Shown: positions 40,395 to 49,568 of the stretch, piece after piece | How positions within the stretch are numbered: the first letter of the stretch is position 1 | Layout: each line of letters starts with the position of its first letter | From: Cyanobium sp. C1_MAG_00004 | GTDB taxonomy: Bacteria > Cyanobacteriota > Cyanobacteriia > PCC-6307 > Cyanobiaceae | NCBI GenBank assembly: GCA_027486935.1 | Contig: JAIXOF010000120.1 | Span: forward strand, 32,001-96,000 | Length of the DNA: 64,000 bases | Direction of reading: 5' to 3' | Made by a program: the position numbers and the translations under genes | Notes under the pieces: model-generated | The model's input: only the letters and a program-made list of their open reading frames with translations | Database searches by the model: none | What the model was told of the DNA's origin: nothing

Positions 40395-41305
40395 CCAGCG
40401 CCACCCGGCAGCCCTGGGTCCAGGCACCGTTCGGACGGCTGGTGACCGCCATGGTCACCCCGTTCGGTCCCGATGGGGCGGTGGACCATGCCCTCGCCGC
40501 GCGCCTGGCGGACCATCTGGTCAGCCAGGGGTCTGAGGGCCTGGTCATCTGCGGCACCACCGGCGAATCGCCCACGCTCAGCTGGGCCGAGCAGCACCGG
40601 TTGATCGCCGCCGTGCGCGAGGCGGTGGCTGGCCGCGCCCGGATCATCGCCGGCAGCGGCAGCAACTGCACCGCCGAGGCGGTCGAGGCCACCCGTCAGG
40701 CGGCTGACCTGGGGGTCGATGGCGCCCTGGTGGTCGTGCCCTACTACAACAAGCCCCCACAGGATGGCCTCGAAGCCCATTTCAGGGCGGTGGCTGCGGC
40801 AGCCCCTGAGCTGCCCCTGATGCTTTACAACATTCCTGGGCGCACCGGCTGCAGCCTGGCTCCCGAAACCACGGCTCGCCTGCTGGACTGCGGCAACGTC
40901 GTCAGCTACAAGGCGGCCAGTGGCACCACCGAAGAGGTCAGTGCCCTGCGGTTGCTCTGCGGCGATCGCCTGGCGATCTACAGCGGTGATGACGGCTTGA
41001 CCCTGCCGATGCTGGCGGTCGGCGCCGTCGGTGTGGTCAGCGTGGCCAGCCATGTGGCAGGCCCCCAGATCAGCGCCATGATCAACGCTTTCCTGGCGGG
41101 TGATCTGGGGCGGGCGCTCGAGCTGCATGAGCAGATGCTGCCGTTGAACCGCGCCCTGTTCAGCACCACCAACCCCATTCCTGTCAAAGCCGCCCTTGAG
41201 CTCTGCGGCTGGCCGGTCGGGGCTCCCAGGCTTCCCCTTCTGTCTGCATCTGAAGCAGTGAAACAACGTCTTTCCGAAACCCTCGCCGCCCTGCGTCCTA
41301 CCTGA
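40391..41305 (+). CDS. dapA: 4-hydroxy-tetrahydrodipicolinate synthase
   Basis: 304-aa TIM-barrel aldolase that condenses aspartate semialdehyde with pyruvate, the first dedicated step to diaminopimelate and lysine. TTG start at 40391, overlapping the asd stop by 4 bp, so translational coupling is expected. Motifs are [44 protein letters not shown] and the Schiff-base lysine in VVSYKAASG. lysC at 59 kb supplies the preceding step. Confidence 0.95.
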   Translation: MTSATRQPWVQAPFGRLVTAMVTPFGPDGAVDHALAARLADHLVSQGSEGLVICGTTGESPTLSWAEQHRLIAAVREAVAGRARIIAGSGSNCTAEAVEATRQAADLGVDGALVVVPYYNKPPQDGLEAHFRAVAAAAPELPLMLYNIPGRTGCSLAPETTARLLDCGNVVSYKAASGTTEEVSALRLLCGDRLAIYSGDDGLTLPMLAVGAVGVVSVASHVAGPQISAMINAFLAGDLGRALELHEQMLPLNRALFSTTNPIPVKAALELCGWPVGAPRLPLLSASEAVKQRLSETLAALRPT

Positions 41306-41356
41306 CGCCAAGGCTGATTCAACAGTTCGTGTTCATTTTCATCTGACAGCATCTTC

Positions 41357-43393
41357 ATGACCAGTTTCAACGGCGGCAATAACGGCAACGGCAGCAACGG
41401 CAATGGCAATGGCAACAAATCGGGCGCAAATCGGGCAGCACTGCGTGTGATTCCGCTGGGCGGTCTGCACGAGATCGGCAAAAATACCTGCGTTTTTGAA
41501 TACGGCGACGACATCATGCTGGTGGATGCCGGCTTGGCATTTCCCAGCGATGGCATGCATGGCGTCAATGTCGTCATGCCCGATACGAGTTATCTCAAGG
41601 AGAATCAGAAGCGCATCCGCGGCATGATCGTGACCCACGGTCACGAAGATCATATCGGTGGCATCTCACACCACCTCAAGAATTTCAATATTCCGGTCAT
41701 CTACGGTCCCCGCTTGGCCCTGGCCATGCTCACCGGCAAGATGGAAGAGGCGGGCGTCACCGATCGCACCGTGTTGCAGACGGTGGCCCCCCGCGATGTG
41801 GTCAAGGTCGGCCAGCACTTCTCGGTCGAGTTCATCCGCAACACCCACTCGATGGCGGACAGCTATTCGCTGGCTATCACTACGCCGGTGGGCACGATCA
41901 TTTTCACCGGTGACTTCAAGTTCGACCACACCCCGGTCGATGGCGAACATTTCGACATGGCCCGCCTGGCGCACCACGGCGAGCAGGGTGTGCTCTGTCT
42001 GTTCAGCGATTCCACCAACGCCGAAATTCCCGGTTTCTGCCCGCCCGAGCGTTCCGTCTTTCCCCATCTGGACCGTCACATCGCCCAGGCCGAAGGGCGG
42101 GTGATCATCACCACCTTTGCCAGTTCGATCCATCGCGTGTCGATGATTCTGGAGCTGGCGCTCAAGAACGGTCGCAAGGTGGGCCTGCTGGGTCGCTCCA
42201 TGCTCAACGTGATCGCCAAGGCGCGCGAACTCGGTTACATGCGTGCACCTGACGATCTGTTTGTGCCGATCAAGCAGATCCGCGATCTGCCCGATCGCGA
42301 GACCCTGCTGCTGATGACCGGCAGCCAGGGCGAGCCGCTGGCGGCCCTGAGCCGCATCTCCCGCGGCGAACATCCGCAGGTGCAGGTCAAGAGCAGCGAC
42401 ACGATCATCTTTTCGGCCAGCCCGATCCCGGGCAACACCATTTCGGTGGTCAACACCATCGACCGGCTGATGATGCTCGGCGCCAAGGTGATCTACGGCA
42501 AGGGCGAGGGCATCCACGTCTCCGGCCACGGCTTCCAGGAGGACCAGAAGCTGATGCTGGCCCTGACCAAGCCCAAGTACTTCGTGCCGGTGCACGGTGA
42601 GCACCGCATGCTTGTCTGCCACAGCAAGACCGCCCAGTCGATGGGCGTGCCGGCCGACAACATCCTGATCATCGACAACGGCGATGTGGTCGAGCTCACG
42701 GCCGATTCGATCCGCAAGGGGGATCCGGTCAAGGCGGGGATTGAGCTGCTCGATGCGTCCCGCAACGGCATCGTGGACGCCCGGGTTCTCAAAGAGCGTC
42801 AGCAACTGGCCGAAGACGGCGTCATCACTCTGCTGGCCGTGATCAGCACCGATGGCGTCATGGCCGCCCCGCCCCGGGTCAACCTGCGCGGTGTGGTCAC
42901 CACCGCCGATGCCCGCAAGCTCTCCCTCTGGGCTGAGCGCGAGATCACTTGGGTGCTTGAAAACCGCTGGAATCAGCTCAGCCGCAACACCGGTGCCAAG
43001 ACCCCCGATGTCGACTGGGTGGGCGTGCAGCGCGAGGTGGAGCTGGGGCTCCAGCGCCGCCTGCGCCGGGAGCTGCAGGTCGAGCCCCTGATCATCTGCC
43101 TGGTGCAGCCGGCCCCTGCCGGCACCCCGGCCTACAAGGGCCGTGCTGACGCCGAGCCCGACAACCGGCCCGCGCCCCGCAACGGCCGCCGCGAAGCCCC
43201 CCGCCAGCAGCACGCTGCCGGCGCTCCGGCTCCGGTGGTGCGGGCTGCCGCAGCCGCCACACCAGCCACTGCCTCAACTCCGGCCTCAACTCCGGCCCCG
43301 GCCCCAGCCGCGAGCAAGGCCCGGGCGGTCGAGCCCGAACCCGAGCTCGCGGGCCGTACCCGCCGCCGCCGCTCGGCTGCCACCGCCGGCTGA
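41357..43393 (+). CDS. rnj: Ribonuclease J
   Basis: 678-aa metallo-beta-lactamase/beta-CASP nuclease acting in RNA maturation and 5'-to-3' decay. The N-terminus is an Asn/Gly-rich tail (about residues 3-25). The catalytic core has VTHGHEDHIGG, the FTGDFKFDHTPVDG region, the beta-CASP domain (TGSQGEPLAALSRI) and the motif B/C segment HVSGHGFQEDQKLM ... PVHGEHRML. The last about 110 residues are Ala/Pro/Arg-rich and probably disordered. 51 bp after dapA. Confidence 0.95.
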   Translation: MTSFNGGNNGNGSNGNGNGNKSGANRAALRVIPLGGLHEIGKNTCVFEYGDDIMLVDAGLAFPSDGMHGVNVVMPDTSYLKENQKRIRGMIVTHGHEDHIGGISHHLKNFNIPVIYGPRLALAMLTGKMEEAGVTDRTVLQTVAPRDVVKVGQHFSVEFIRNTHSMADSYSLAITTPVGTIIFTGDFKFDHTPVDGEHFDMARLAHHGEQGVLCLFSDSTNAEIPGFCPPERSVFPHLDRHIAQAEGRVIITTFASSIHRVSMILELALKNGRKVGLLGRSMLNVIAKARELGYMRAPDDLFVPIKQIRDLPDRETLLLMTGSQGEPLAALSRISRGEHPQVQVKSSDTIIFSASPIPGNTISVVNTIDRLMMLGAKVIYGKGEGIHVSGHGFQEDQKLMLALTKPKYFVPVHGEHRMLVCHSKTAQSMGVPADNILIIDNGDVVELTADSIRKGDPVKAGIELLDASRNGIVDARVLKERQQLAEDGVITLLAVISTDGVMAAPPRVNLRGVVTTADARKLSLWAEREITWVLENRWNQLSRNTGAKTPDVDWVGVQREVELGLQRRLRRELQVEPLIICLVQPAPAGTPAYKGRADAEPDNRPAPRNGRREAPRQQHAAGAPAPVVRAAAAATPATASTPASTPAPAPAASKARAVEPEPELAGRTRRRRSAATAG

Positions 43394-43414
43394 CCTGGCG
43401 GCTGATCAGCAGCC

Positions 43415-44104
43415 TCAGCGCAGCACCACTTCGAGCAGGCCCCTGGCCAGCTCCGCCTCCTCGGCGGGGCTCCGGGGCGCCAGATCGACGATCTGGGCGT
43501 GGTCCGGATCGGCCTGGTGCACAGCGATCTGTTCCGGTTCCTCGATCACTTCGAGAACCTCAACCATCTCCACCGGTGTCGGTGTCGGTATCGGTGTCGT
43601 GGCTGCAGCAGCTGGCTCGCTGAGCCAGGGGGTCGCTGGTTCGGGGGGCGCGGCGTCTGGCTGCGGCGCTGGTTCGGCCTGCGCAGGCGGTTCGGCCTGT
43701 GCTGGCCGTTGAGCCGGGCTCACCGTCTCGAGCCACGGCGCAGCTGCGGCTGGCTGCCCTGTCGGCGGCATCCCCACAGCTTCGGCTGTGAATGGAAAGG
43801 CAGGTTTTGCGGCCACGGTCATCGCCTGGGCGCGGGCCAGTTCCTGTTGGGCCACCGCCAGCAGCACCGGTTCAGGCCGGCTGTCCAGCACCTGTTGGTA
43901 CAGGGCCGTTGCGGCATCGACCTGCCCCAGCCCATGCAGTCGGGTGTGGCCCTGCAACAGCAGCAGCCGTTGCCGCAGCGACGGGTCGTCGTCGCCCGGC
44001 AACGCGGCCAGCAGGGTGTCGCTGGCGTCGAGCACCTGCTGCCATTGCCCCAGGCTGTACATCCGTTCGATCGCGGCATAGCGATCGGCTGTGGCTGGGT
44101 TCAT
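43415..44104 (-). CDS. Hypothetical protein with TPR-like N-terminus
   Basis: 229 aa from ATG 44104, whose A is also the last base of the tilS stop codon (TGATG). The first about 100 residues form helical repeats (ADRYAAIERMYSLGQWQQVL, then LRQRLLLLQGHTRLHGLG, then AATALYQQVL) with TPR character. The middle is Ala/Pro/Gln low complexity, and the C-terminus is acidic with a short helix (SPAEEAELARGLLEVVL). No known family. Translational coupling to tilS is the only context clue. Confidence 0.75.
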   Translation of the reverse strand: MNPATADRYAAIERMYSLGQWQQVLDASDTLLAALPGDDDPSLRQRLLLLQGHTRLHGLGQVDAATALYQQVLDSRPEPVLLAVAQQELARAQAMTVAAKPAFPFTAEAVGMPPTGQPAAAAPWLETVSPAQRPAQAEPPAQAEPAPQPDAAPPEPATPWLSEPAAAATTPIPTPTPVEMVEVLEVIEEPEQIAVHQADPDHAQIVDLAPRSPAEEAELARGLLEVVLR

Positions 44105-45153
44105 CAATCCGCAGGCTCGGGCTGAACCAGCACCAGTCTGGTGCGGTCCCAACGCAGCTGCCAGCCAGCGGCCAGGTCCCAGCGACCGGGGGGGCGTCCC
44201 TGCTGCAAGCGCTCCAGCAGGGCGTCCAGCTGGCAGGCGGTGATGCTGCTGCCGAGCTGACTGCTGAGCCACAGCTCCAGCGCGGCGGCCTGGTTGACCC
44301 GCTGCAGCCCGGTGAGCCTGGCCCGATCGAGCCCGTCAGGATCGGCGGCCAGCCACTGCAGCGCCACCCTGAGCCACTCGTGCTGGGTGTCGTGTTCACA
44401 GGCCAGCCGTTCGGCGGTGGCGCCCAACCGGCGCGCCGCCCCGGGGTGCAGGGTCTCGAGTTCGGGCAGCACGGTCTGCCGTAGGCGGTTGCGGCTGTAG
44501 CGCAGGTCGCTGTTGGTCGGGTCCAGCCAGACCGGCAGCTGCAGCTGCTGGCAGATGCGGCCGGTGTCGCTGCGGTCAAAGATCAGCAGTGGCCGGCTCA
44601 GCTGCAGTCCGCTGCTGCCCAGGGCCCGCCGGGGCCGCAGGCTGGCCAGGCCGCGGCGGTGGCTGCCGCGGGCCAGGTGCAGCAGCAGGGTCTCGGCGCG
44701 GTCGTTGGCGGTGTGGCCGCAGACCACGTGGCTGCAGCCCTGGGCCAGGGCCTGCGCTTCCAGCCGTTCGTAGCGCCAGGCGCGGGCCTGGGCTTCGGTA
44801 TGGGCGCTGGAGGCCGCGGCGGGTTGGTCCCGGGCGTCGATCGTCAGGCCCAGGCCCTGGCCGCGGCACCAGCAGGCCAGCTGGGCCGCCTGCTGGGCCG
44901 CCTCGGGCCGCCAGCGGTGATCGCCGTGCCACAGCTGCAGCCGCCAGCCATGCAGGCGCCGCAGTCCCACAAGCAGGGCCAGCAGGGCCATCGAGTCCTG
45001 GCCGCCCGACACCGCCAGCAGCAGGTTCGCCCCCGGCGGCAGCAGCTCTGGCTGACGGCGCAGATGCCGGTGCAGACGCAGGTGGTCCCGGCCCCAGGCC
45101 CGCTCCAGCGTCTGGGGTGGGAGAATCACTCCATCTTGATCAGCTTGGTTCAT
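44104..45153 (-). CDS. tilS: tRNA(Ile)-lysidine synthetase TilS
   Basis: 349-aa ATP-pyrophosphatase that modifies C34 of tRNA-Ile(CAU) to lysidine. The PP-loop SGGQDSMALLAL lies at residues 49-60, LWHGDHRWRPEA and CGHTANDRAETLLLHLARGS follow, with the RPLL-type stretch after. The C-terminal region is short. ATG 45153 is chosen, because upstream frame is antisense to ycf23. This ATG overlaps the divergent ycf23 ATG in a shared CATG. Confidence 0.92.
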   Translation of the reverse strand: MNQADQDGVILPPQTLERAWGRDHLRLHRHLRRQPELLPPGANLLLAVSGGQDSMALLALLVGLRRLHGWRLQLWHGDHRWRPEAAQQAAQLACWCRGQGLGLTIDARDQPAAASSAHTEAQARAWRYERLEAQALAQGCSHVVCGHTANDRAETLLLHLARGSHRRGLASLRPRRALGSSGLQLSRPLLIFDRSDTGRICQQLQLPVWLDPTNSDLRYSRNRLRQTVLPELETLHPGAARRLGATAERLACEHDTQHEWLRVALQWLAADPDGLDRARLTGLQRVNQAAALELWLSSQLGSSITACQLDALLERLQQGRPPGRWDLAAGWQLRWDRTRLVLVQPEPAD

Positions 45154-45925
45154 GTCGCGTCTGTCCAGCCTGCCCACCGCCCTGCAGGCCGCCCTGGCCG
45201 AGCGCCGCGCCCTCAAGGTGATCGCCGGTCTGAACAACTTTGACGCCTCCAGTGTGGCCCGTGTGGCCCGGGCCGCCGCCGCCGGTGGTGCCGATCTGAT
45301 CGACGTGGCCTGCGACGGCGAGCTGGTGCGCCTGGTGCGTGATGTCGCCCCCGGTCTGCCGATCTGCGTCAGCGCCGTCGAGCCCGAGCTGTTTGTGGCT
45401 GCCGTGGCCGCCGGTGCCGACATGGTCGAGATCGGCAATTTCGACAGCTTCTATCCCCAGGGCATCGTCTTCGGTGCCGCCGAGGTGCTCGAACTGACCC
45501 GCCGCACCCGCGCCCTGCTGCCCCAGGTGGTGCTGAGCGTCACCGTGCCCCACGTGCTGCCCCTGGACCAGCAGGAGCAGCTGGCCGTGGACCTGGTGGC
45601 TGCCGGCGCCGACCTGATCCAGACCGAGGGCGGCACCAGTGCCAGGCCGTTCAGTGCCGGCAGCCTGGGCCTGATTGAAAAGGCCGCCCCCACCCTGGCC
45701 GCCGCCCATGGCATCAGCCGCGCCCTGACCGCCGCCGAGACGGCTGCGCCGGTGCTGTGCGCCTCTGGGCTGTCGGCCGTGACCCTGCCGATGGCGATTG
45801 CCGCCGGCGCCAGCGGCGTCGGTGTGGGCTCGGCCGTCAACCGCCTCAGCGACGAGCTGGCCATGGTGGCCGTGGTGCGCAGCCTGCGCGAAGCCCTGGG
45901 CAGCGCCGTCAAGGCTGCGGTCTGA
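45152..45925 (+). CDS. ycf23: Ycf23/DUF561 family protein
   Basis: 257-aa TIM-barrel-like protein of the Ycf23 family, found in cyanobacteria and plastid genomes, with unknown reaction. Signature stretches are RRALKVIAGLNNFDASSVAR, GADLIDVACDGELVRL, GADMVEIGNFDSFYPQGI and GAVGVGVGSAVNRL-like GASGVGVGSAVN. The ATG is confirmed by the family start but overlaps the tilS ATG on the other strand. uvrB follows 87 bp later. Confidence 0.92.
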   Translation: MSRLSSLPTALQAALAERRALKVIAGLNNFDASSVARVARAAAAGGADLIDVACDGELVRLVRDVAPGLPICVSAVEPELFVAAVAAGADMVEIGNFDSFYPQGIVFGAAEVLELTRRTRALLPQVVLSVTVPHVLPLDQQEQLAVDLVAAGADLIQTEGGTSARPFSAGSLGLIEKAAPTLAAAHGISRALTAAETAAPVLCASGLSAVTLPMAIAAGASGVGVGSAVNRLSDELAMVAVVRSLREALGSAVKAAV

Positions 45926-46012
45926 GCAGCGCTGGGTTGACCTGAGCATCGGCTGGTGAGTGGCGGGTTTCCGGTCACCGCGACCTCCCACGGGCTGCCC
46001 GAGAATGGCCCG

Positions 46013-48022
46013 ATGGTGAATCCCTACCAGCTGCAGGCCCCTTACGTTCCCAAGGGCGACCAGCCCCAGGCCATCAAGGGCCTGGTGGCGGGCGTCGAGG
46101 GGGGCGAGCGCTACCAGACCCTGCTGGGGGCCACCGGCACCGGCAAGACGTTCACGATCGCCAATGTGATCGCCCAGACCGGGCGTCCGGCGCTGGTGCT
46201 GGCCCACAACAAGACCCTGGCGGCCCAGCTGTGCAACGAGCTGCGGGAATTCTTCCCCAACAACGCTGTTGAGTACTTCATCAGCTATTACGACTACTAC
46301 CAGCCGGAGGCGTACGTGCCCGTCTCCGACACCTACATCGCCAAGACCGCGTCGATCAACGAAGAGATCGACATGCTGCGCCACTCGGCGACCCGTTCGC
46401 TGTTTGAACGGCGCGATGTGATCGTCGTCGCCTCGATCAGCTGCATCTACGGCCTCGGTATTCCGAGCGAATACCTCAAGGCTGCGGTCAAGTTTCAGGT
46501 GGGCGAGTCGCTCAACCTGCGCGCTTCATTGCGGGAACTCGTCAACAACCAGTACTCCCGCAATGACATCGAGATTGCGCGCGGGCGTTTTCGGGTGCGG
46601 GGCGATGTGCTCGAGATCGGCCCGGCCTACGAAGACCGGCTGGTGCGCATCGAGCTGTTTGGCGATGAGGTGGAGGCGATCCGTTATGTCGACCCCACCA
46701 CCGGCGAGATCCTGCAGAGCCTGGACACGATCAACATCTACCCGGCCAAGCACTTCGTCACCCCCAAGGAACGGTTGGCCGACGCGATCCAGGAGATCCG
46801 CACCGAATTGAAAGATCGCCTGGAGTTGCTCAACAGCCAGGGCCGCCTGCTCGAAGCCCAGCGCCTGGAGCAGCGCACCACCTACGACCTCGAGATGCTC
46901 GAGCAGGTGGGCTACTGCAACGGTGTCGAGAACTATGCCCGCCATCTGGCCGGCCGCGCCGCCGGCACCCCGCCCGAGTGCCTGATCGATTACTTCCCTG
47001 ACGATTGGCTGCTTGTCGTCGACGAATCGCACGTCACCTGCAGCCAGTTGCAGGCGATGTACAACGGCGACCAATCGCGCAAGCAGGTGCTGATCGAGCA
47101 CGGCTTTCGCCTGCCCAGTGCTGCCGACAACCGCCCCCTCAAGGGTGAGGAGTTCTGGGAGAAGGCGCGCCAGACGATCTTTGTCAGCGCCACCCCCGGC
47201 AACTGGGAGCTGGAGCAGAGCCACGGCCAGGTGGTGGAGCAGGTGATCCGCCCCACCGGTGTGCTCGATCCGATCGTCGAGGTCAGGCCCACCGATGGTC
47301 AGGTCGACGATCTGCTGGGCGAAATCCGCGTGCGGGCCGACAAGCAGGAGCGGGTGCTGGTGACGACGCTCACCAAGCGCATGGCCGAAGACCTGACCGA
47401 CTACCTGGCCGAGAACGGGGTGCGGGTGCGTTATCTGCACTCCGAGATTCACTCAATCGAGCGGATCGAGATCATTCAGGACCTGCGTAACGGTGCTTAT
47501 GACGTGCTGGTCGGCGTCAACCTGCTGCGCGAGGGCCTCGATCTGCCCGAGGTGTCCTTGGTGGCGATCCTCGATGCCGACAAGGAGGGCTTTTTGCGGG
47601 CCGAGCGCTCGTTGATCCAGACCATCGGCCGGGCTGCCCGCCACGTTGAGGGGGTGGCGTTGCTTTACGCCGACAACCTCACCGACAGCATGGCCAAGGC
47701 GATCCACGAGACCGAGCGACGCCGCGCGATTCAGCATGCCTACAACGTGGCCAACGGCATCACCCCCACTCCGGCGGGCAAACGGGCCGGCAACGCGATC
47801 CTGTCGTTTTTGGAGGTGTCGCGCCGTCTCAACGATGAGCAGTTGGAGGAAGCGGTCGAGCAGGCGGTGCACCACGACGTGCCCCTCGACGCCTTGCCCG
47901 AGCTGATTCAGCAACTCGAAGACAAGATGAAAGCGGCCGCCAAGAACCTGGAGTTCGAGGAGGCCGCCAACCTGCGCGACCGCATCAAGACCCTGCGCCA
48001 GCAGCTGGTGGGCAAGGCTTGA
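46013..48022 (+). CDS. uvrB: Excinuclease ABC subunit B
   Basis: 669-aa damage-verification helicase of nucleotide excision repair. ATG 46013 yields [20 protein letters not shown], the usual N-terminus. An upstream GTG at 45956 is less likely. Features are Walker A GATGTGKT (residues 39-46), the beta-hairpin [16 protein letters not shown] in [23 protein letters not shown] (motif VI), and the C-terminal UVR domain with [13 protein letters not shown] that contacts UvrC. No LexA box is visible upstream. It ends 9 bp from the convergent Nif11 gene. Confidence 0.97.
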   Translation: MVNPYQLQAPYVPKGDQPQAIKGLVAGVEGGERYQTLLGATGTGKTFTIANVIAQTGRPALVLAHNKTLAAQLCNELREFFPNNAVEYFISYYDYYQPEAYVPVSDTYIAKTASINEEIDMLRHSATRSLFERRDVIVVASISCIYGLGIPSEYLKAAVKFQVGESLNLRASLRELVNNQYSRNDIEIARGRFRVRGDVLEIGPAYEDRLVRIELFGDEVEAIRYVDPTTGEILQSLDTINIYPAKHFVTPKERLADAIQEIRTELKDRLELLNSQGRLLEAQRLEQRTTYDLEMLEQVGYCNGVENYARHLAGRAAGTPPECLIDYFPDDWLLVVDESHVTCSQLQAMYNGDQSRKQVLIEHGFRLPSAADNRPLKGEEFWEKARQTIFVSATPGNWELEQSHGQVVEQVIRPTGVLDPIVEVRPTDGQVDDLLGEIRVRADKQERVLVTTLTKRMAEDLTDYLAENGVRVRYLHSEIHSIERIEIIQDLRNGAYDVLVGVNLLREGLDLPEVSLVAILDADKEGFLRAERSLIQTIGRAARHVEGVALLYADNLTDSMAKAIHETERRRAIQHAYNVANGITPTPAGKRAGNAILSFLEVSRRLNDEQLEEAVEQAVHHDVPLDALPELIQQLEDKMKAAAKNLEFEEAANLRDRIKTLRQQLVGKA

Positions 48023-48031
48023 ACCGCTGGT

Positions 48032-48352
48032 TCAGTCGCACTTGTACATGCAGGGGTCCAGGGTGCCTGCGGATTCCGGAATCGTCATGCGGTATCCGTG
48101 CCCGTAACAGGGGCAGCGTCCACTTTTCGTTTCGCTGCCGCGCTGCATTCCCCCGGCCGTCGTCTCCAGTTCCTGATCGCTGAGGGCCAGCCGCGGACGG
48201 ACCTGGCTCTGGTTGAGATCGGACTGGGTGATCAAAAACCCCGCCTCGCGGGCGATGGCCACCACGTCGGCACCGTTGGCCTGGAGCCTCTGTTTGAGGG
48301 TGTTGTCGGTTGCAAGCCTGGCCAGAAAGGCACGCAGTTGGTCCTCTGACAT
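48032..48352 (-). CDS. Nif11-leader peptide precursor with four-cysteine core (RiPP-like)
   Basis: 106-aa precursor from ATG 48352. The first about 65 residues are a Nif11-type leader (MSEDQLRAFLARLATDNTLK, KQRL.ANGADVVAIAREAGF) ending in a double-glycine site, TAGG at residues 65-68. The 38-residue core that follows is Gly/Tyr-rich and holds four cysteines, at 80, 82, 101 and 105 (CPC near its start, CMYKC at its end). Leader and GG site resemble prochlorosin/Nif11 precursors, but no LanM, cyclodehydratase or radical-SAM gene lies nearby, so disulfides or a remote enzyme are the options. Last gene of the PPIase-ABC-HlyD operon, 52 bp after hlyD. Confidence 0.85.
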   Translation of the reverse strand: MSEDQLRAFLARLATDNTLKQRLQANGADVVAIAREAGFLITQSDLNQSQVRPRLALSDQELETTAGGMQRGSETKSGRCPCYGHGYRMTIPESAGTLDPCMYKCD

Positions 48353-48404
48353 GGATTCAGAGCGGCTGATGCATAGCAACGCTAGGTCGAATCAGTTCAG
48401 CTGC

Positions 48405-49568
48405 TCATAGTTTGCGCAGCGATTCGCTCTTGTCGCGCATGCTGCTCAGCAGCAGCTGCAGGTAGGTGACCTTGCGCAGTTTGATGTTGGCGGTAAGGCT
48501 CATGCCGGCCTGCAGGGCCAGGCTCTGGCCGCTGCGCAGTTTGAGTTGCTGGTCGCTGAGGCTGATGGTGGCGGGGAAGCGGTAGGTGGTTTTCAGCTGG
48601 TCCGGGGGCAGGGCATCGGAGCCGACCTGGGTCACCGAACCGCGCAGCACGCCGAAGTCGCTGGCGGGGAACGAGTCGATGCTGATGTCGACCTGCTGAC
48701 CCTTGCGGATGAAGCCGATCTTGTCGCTGTTGATTTCGACCGCAGCCCGCAAGCGGTCAAAGGGCACCACCTGCATCACCGGTTCGCTGCCCTGGGCGAC
48801 GAAGCCAGCGCCGGTGGGCTTGAGGTTGAACACCACCCCGTTCACCGGTGAGCGCACGTCCTGGTAGCGAATCGCCATGTTGGATTCCGACATCCGGGCC
48901 CGCAGATCGGCCAGCCCGCTCTCCAGTTCCTGGATCTGCTGCTGCAGGATCGCGGTTTGACGGCGACGGTCCATGCGCAGGCGCTGCAGCTGACCCTCGG
49001 CCTCCTGCACCTTGTTGGCCTGTTGCAGGCTCTGCAGCTCGGCAACGGCTCCCTGTTGTTGCAGGTTGTCGAGCCGGCTCGAGATCGTGCGCTCCAGGCC
49101 CAGGTTCTTGCTGGTCGTCAGCTGTTCGCTGGCGTTGACATCCAGGTAGCGCTGCAGTTCCAGCTGTTTGAGCAGCAGTTGTTGTTGTTTGGCGACCAGT
49201 GATTTGCGCAGTTCCTGGTCCTTGCTGGACGCGGCTTCGTTGTCCAGCCGCAGCAGCACCTGCCCTTTGCTGACCTTTTCGCCTTCCTTGACCAGCATCT
49301 GCCGCAGCACGCCGCCCACCGGCATTTGGATGGTGTTGACCTCGCCGATCGGCTCGAGCTTGCCGGGGGCGACCACGACTTCTTCGGTTTGGGCGAGGGC
49401 CAGCCAGGCGACAGCCGCCCCGGTGGTCCCCAGCAGCACCCAGATGATCGTGCGCACCAGAAAGCGGGACTGCTGCAGCCCCATCTCGGCGGCGTTTGAG
49501 GCAACGCGGCGCTCGAGCGCGTTCTGGGCAGCGCGCACCAGCGCACCCGGTCGGACAGAAGGGGGCAT
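48405..49568 (-). CDS. HlyD-family membrane fusion protein of a type I secretion system
   Basis: 387-aa periplasmic adaptor linking the ABC exporter to an outer-membrane channel. Cytosolic start, one membrane helix (about residues 37-58), then the barrel/lipoyl segments EEVVVAPGKLEPIGEVNTI and GGVLRQMLVKEGEKVSKGQVLLRLD. A coiled-coil hairpin follows (about residues 115-220, Gln/Leu-rich), then DVRSPVNGVVFNLKPTGAGF. The ATG overlaps the ABC gene stop by one base. The partner outer-membrane protein (TolC-like) is not in the window. Confidence 0.92.
   Translation of the reverse strand: MPPSVRPGALVRAAQNALERRVASNAAEMGLQQSRFLVRTIIWVLLGTTGAAVAWLALAQTEEVVVAPGKLEPIGEVNTIQMPVGGVLRQMLVKEGEKVSKGQVLLRLDNEAASSKDQELRKSLVAKQQQLLLKQLELQRYLDVNASEQLTTSKNLGLERTISSRLDNLQQQGAVAELQSLQQANKVQEAEGQLQRLRMDRRRQTAILQQQIQELESGLADLRARMSESNMAIRYQDVRSPVNGVVFNLKPTGAGFVAQGSEPVMQVVPFDRLRAAVEINSDKIGFIRKGQQVDISIDSFPASDFGVLRGSVTQVGSDALPPDQLKTTYRFPATISLSDQQLKLRSGQSLALQAGMSLTANIKLRKVTYLQLLLSSMRDKSESLRKL

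Noticed and set aside
45926-46012. SOS box upstream of uvrB
   Set aside because: No match to RGTACNNNDGTWCB in this interval, so LexA control of uvrB is not supported here.
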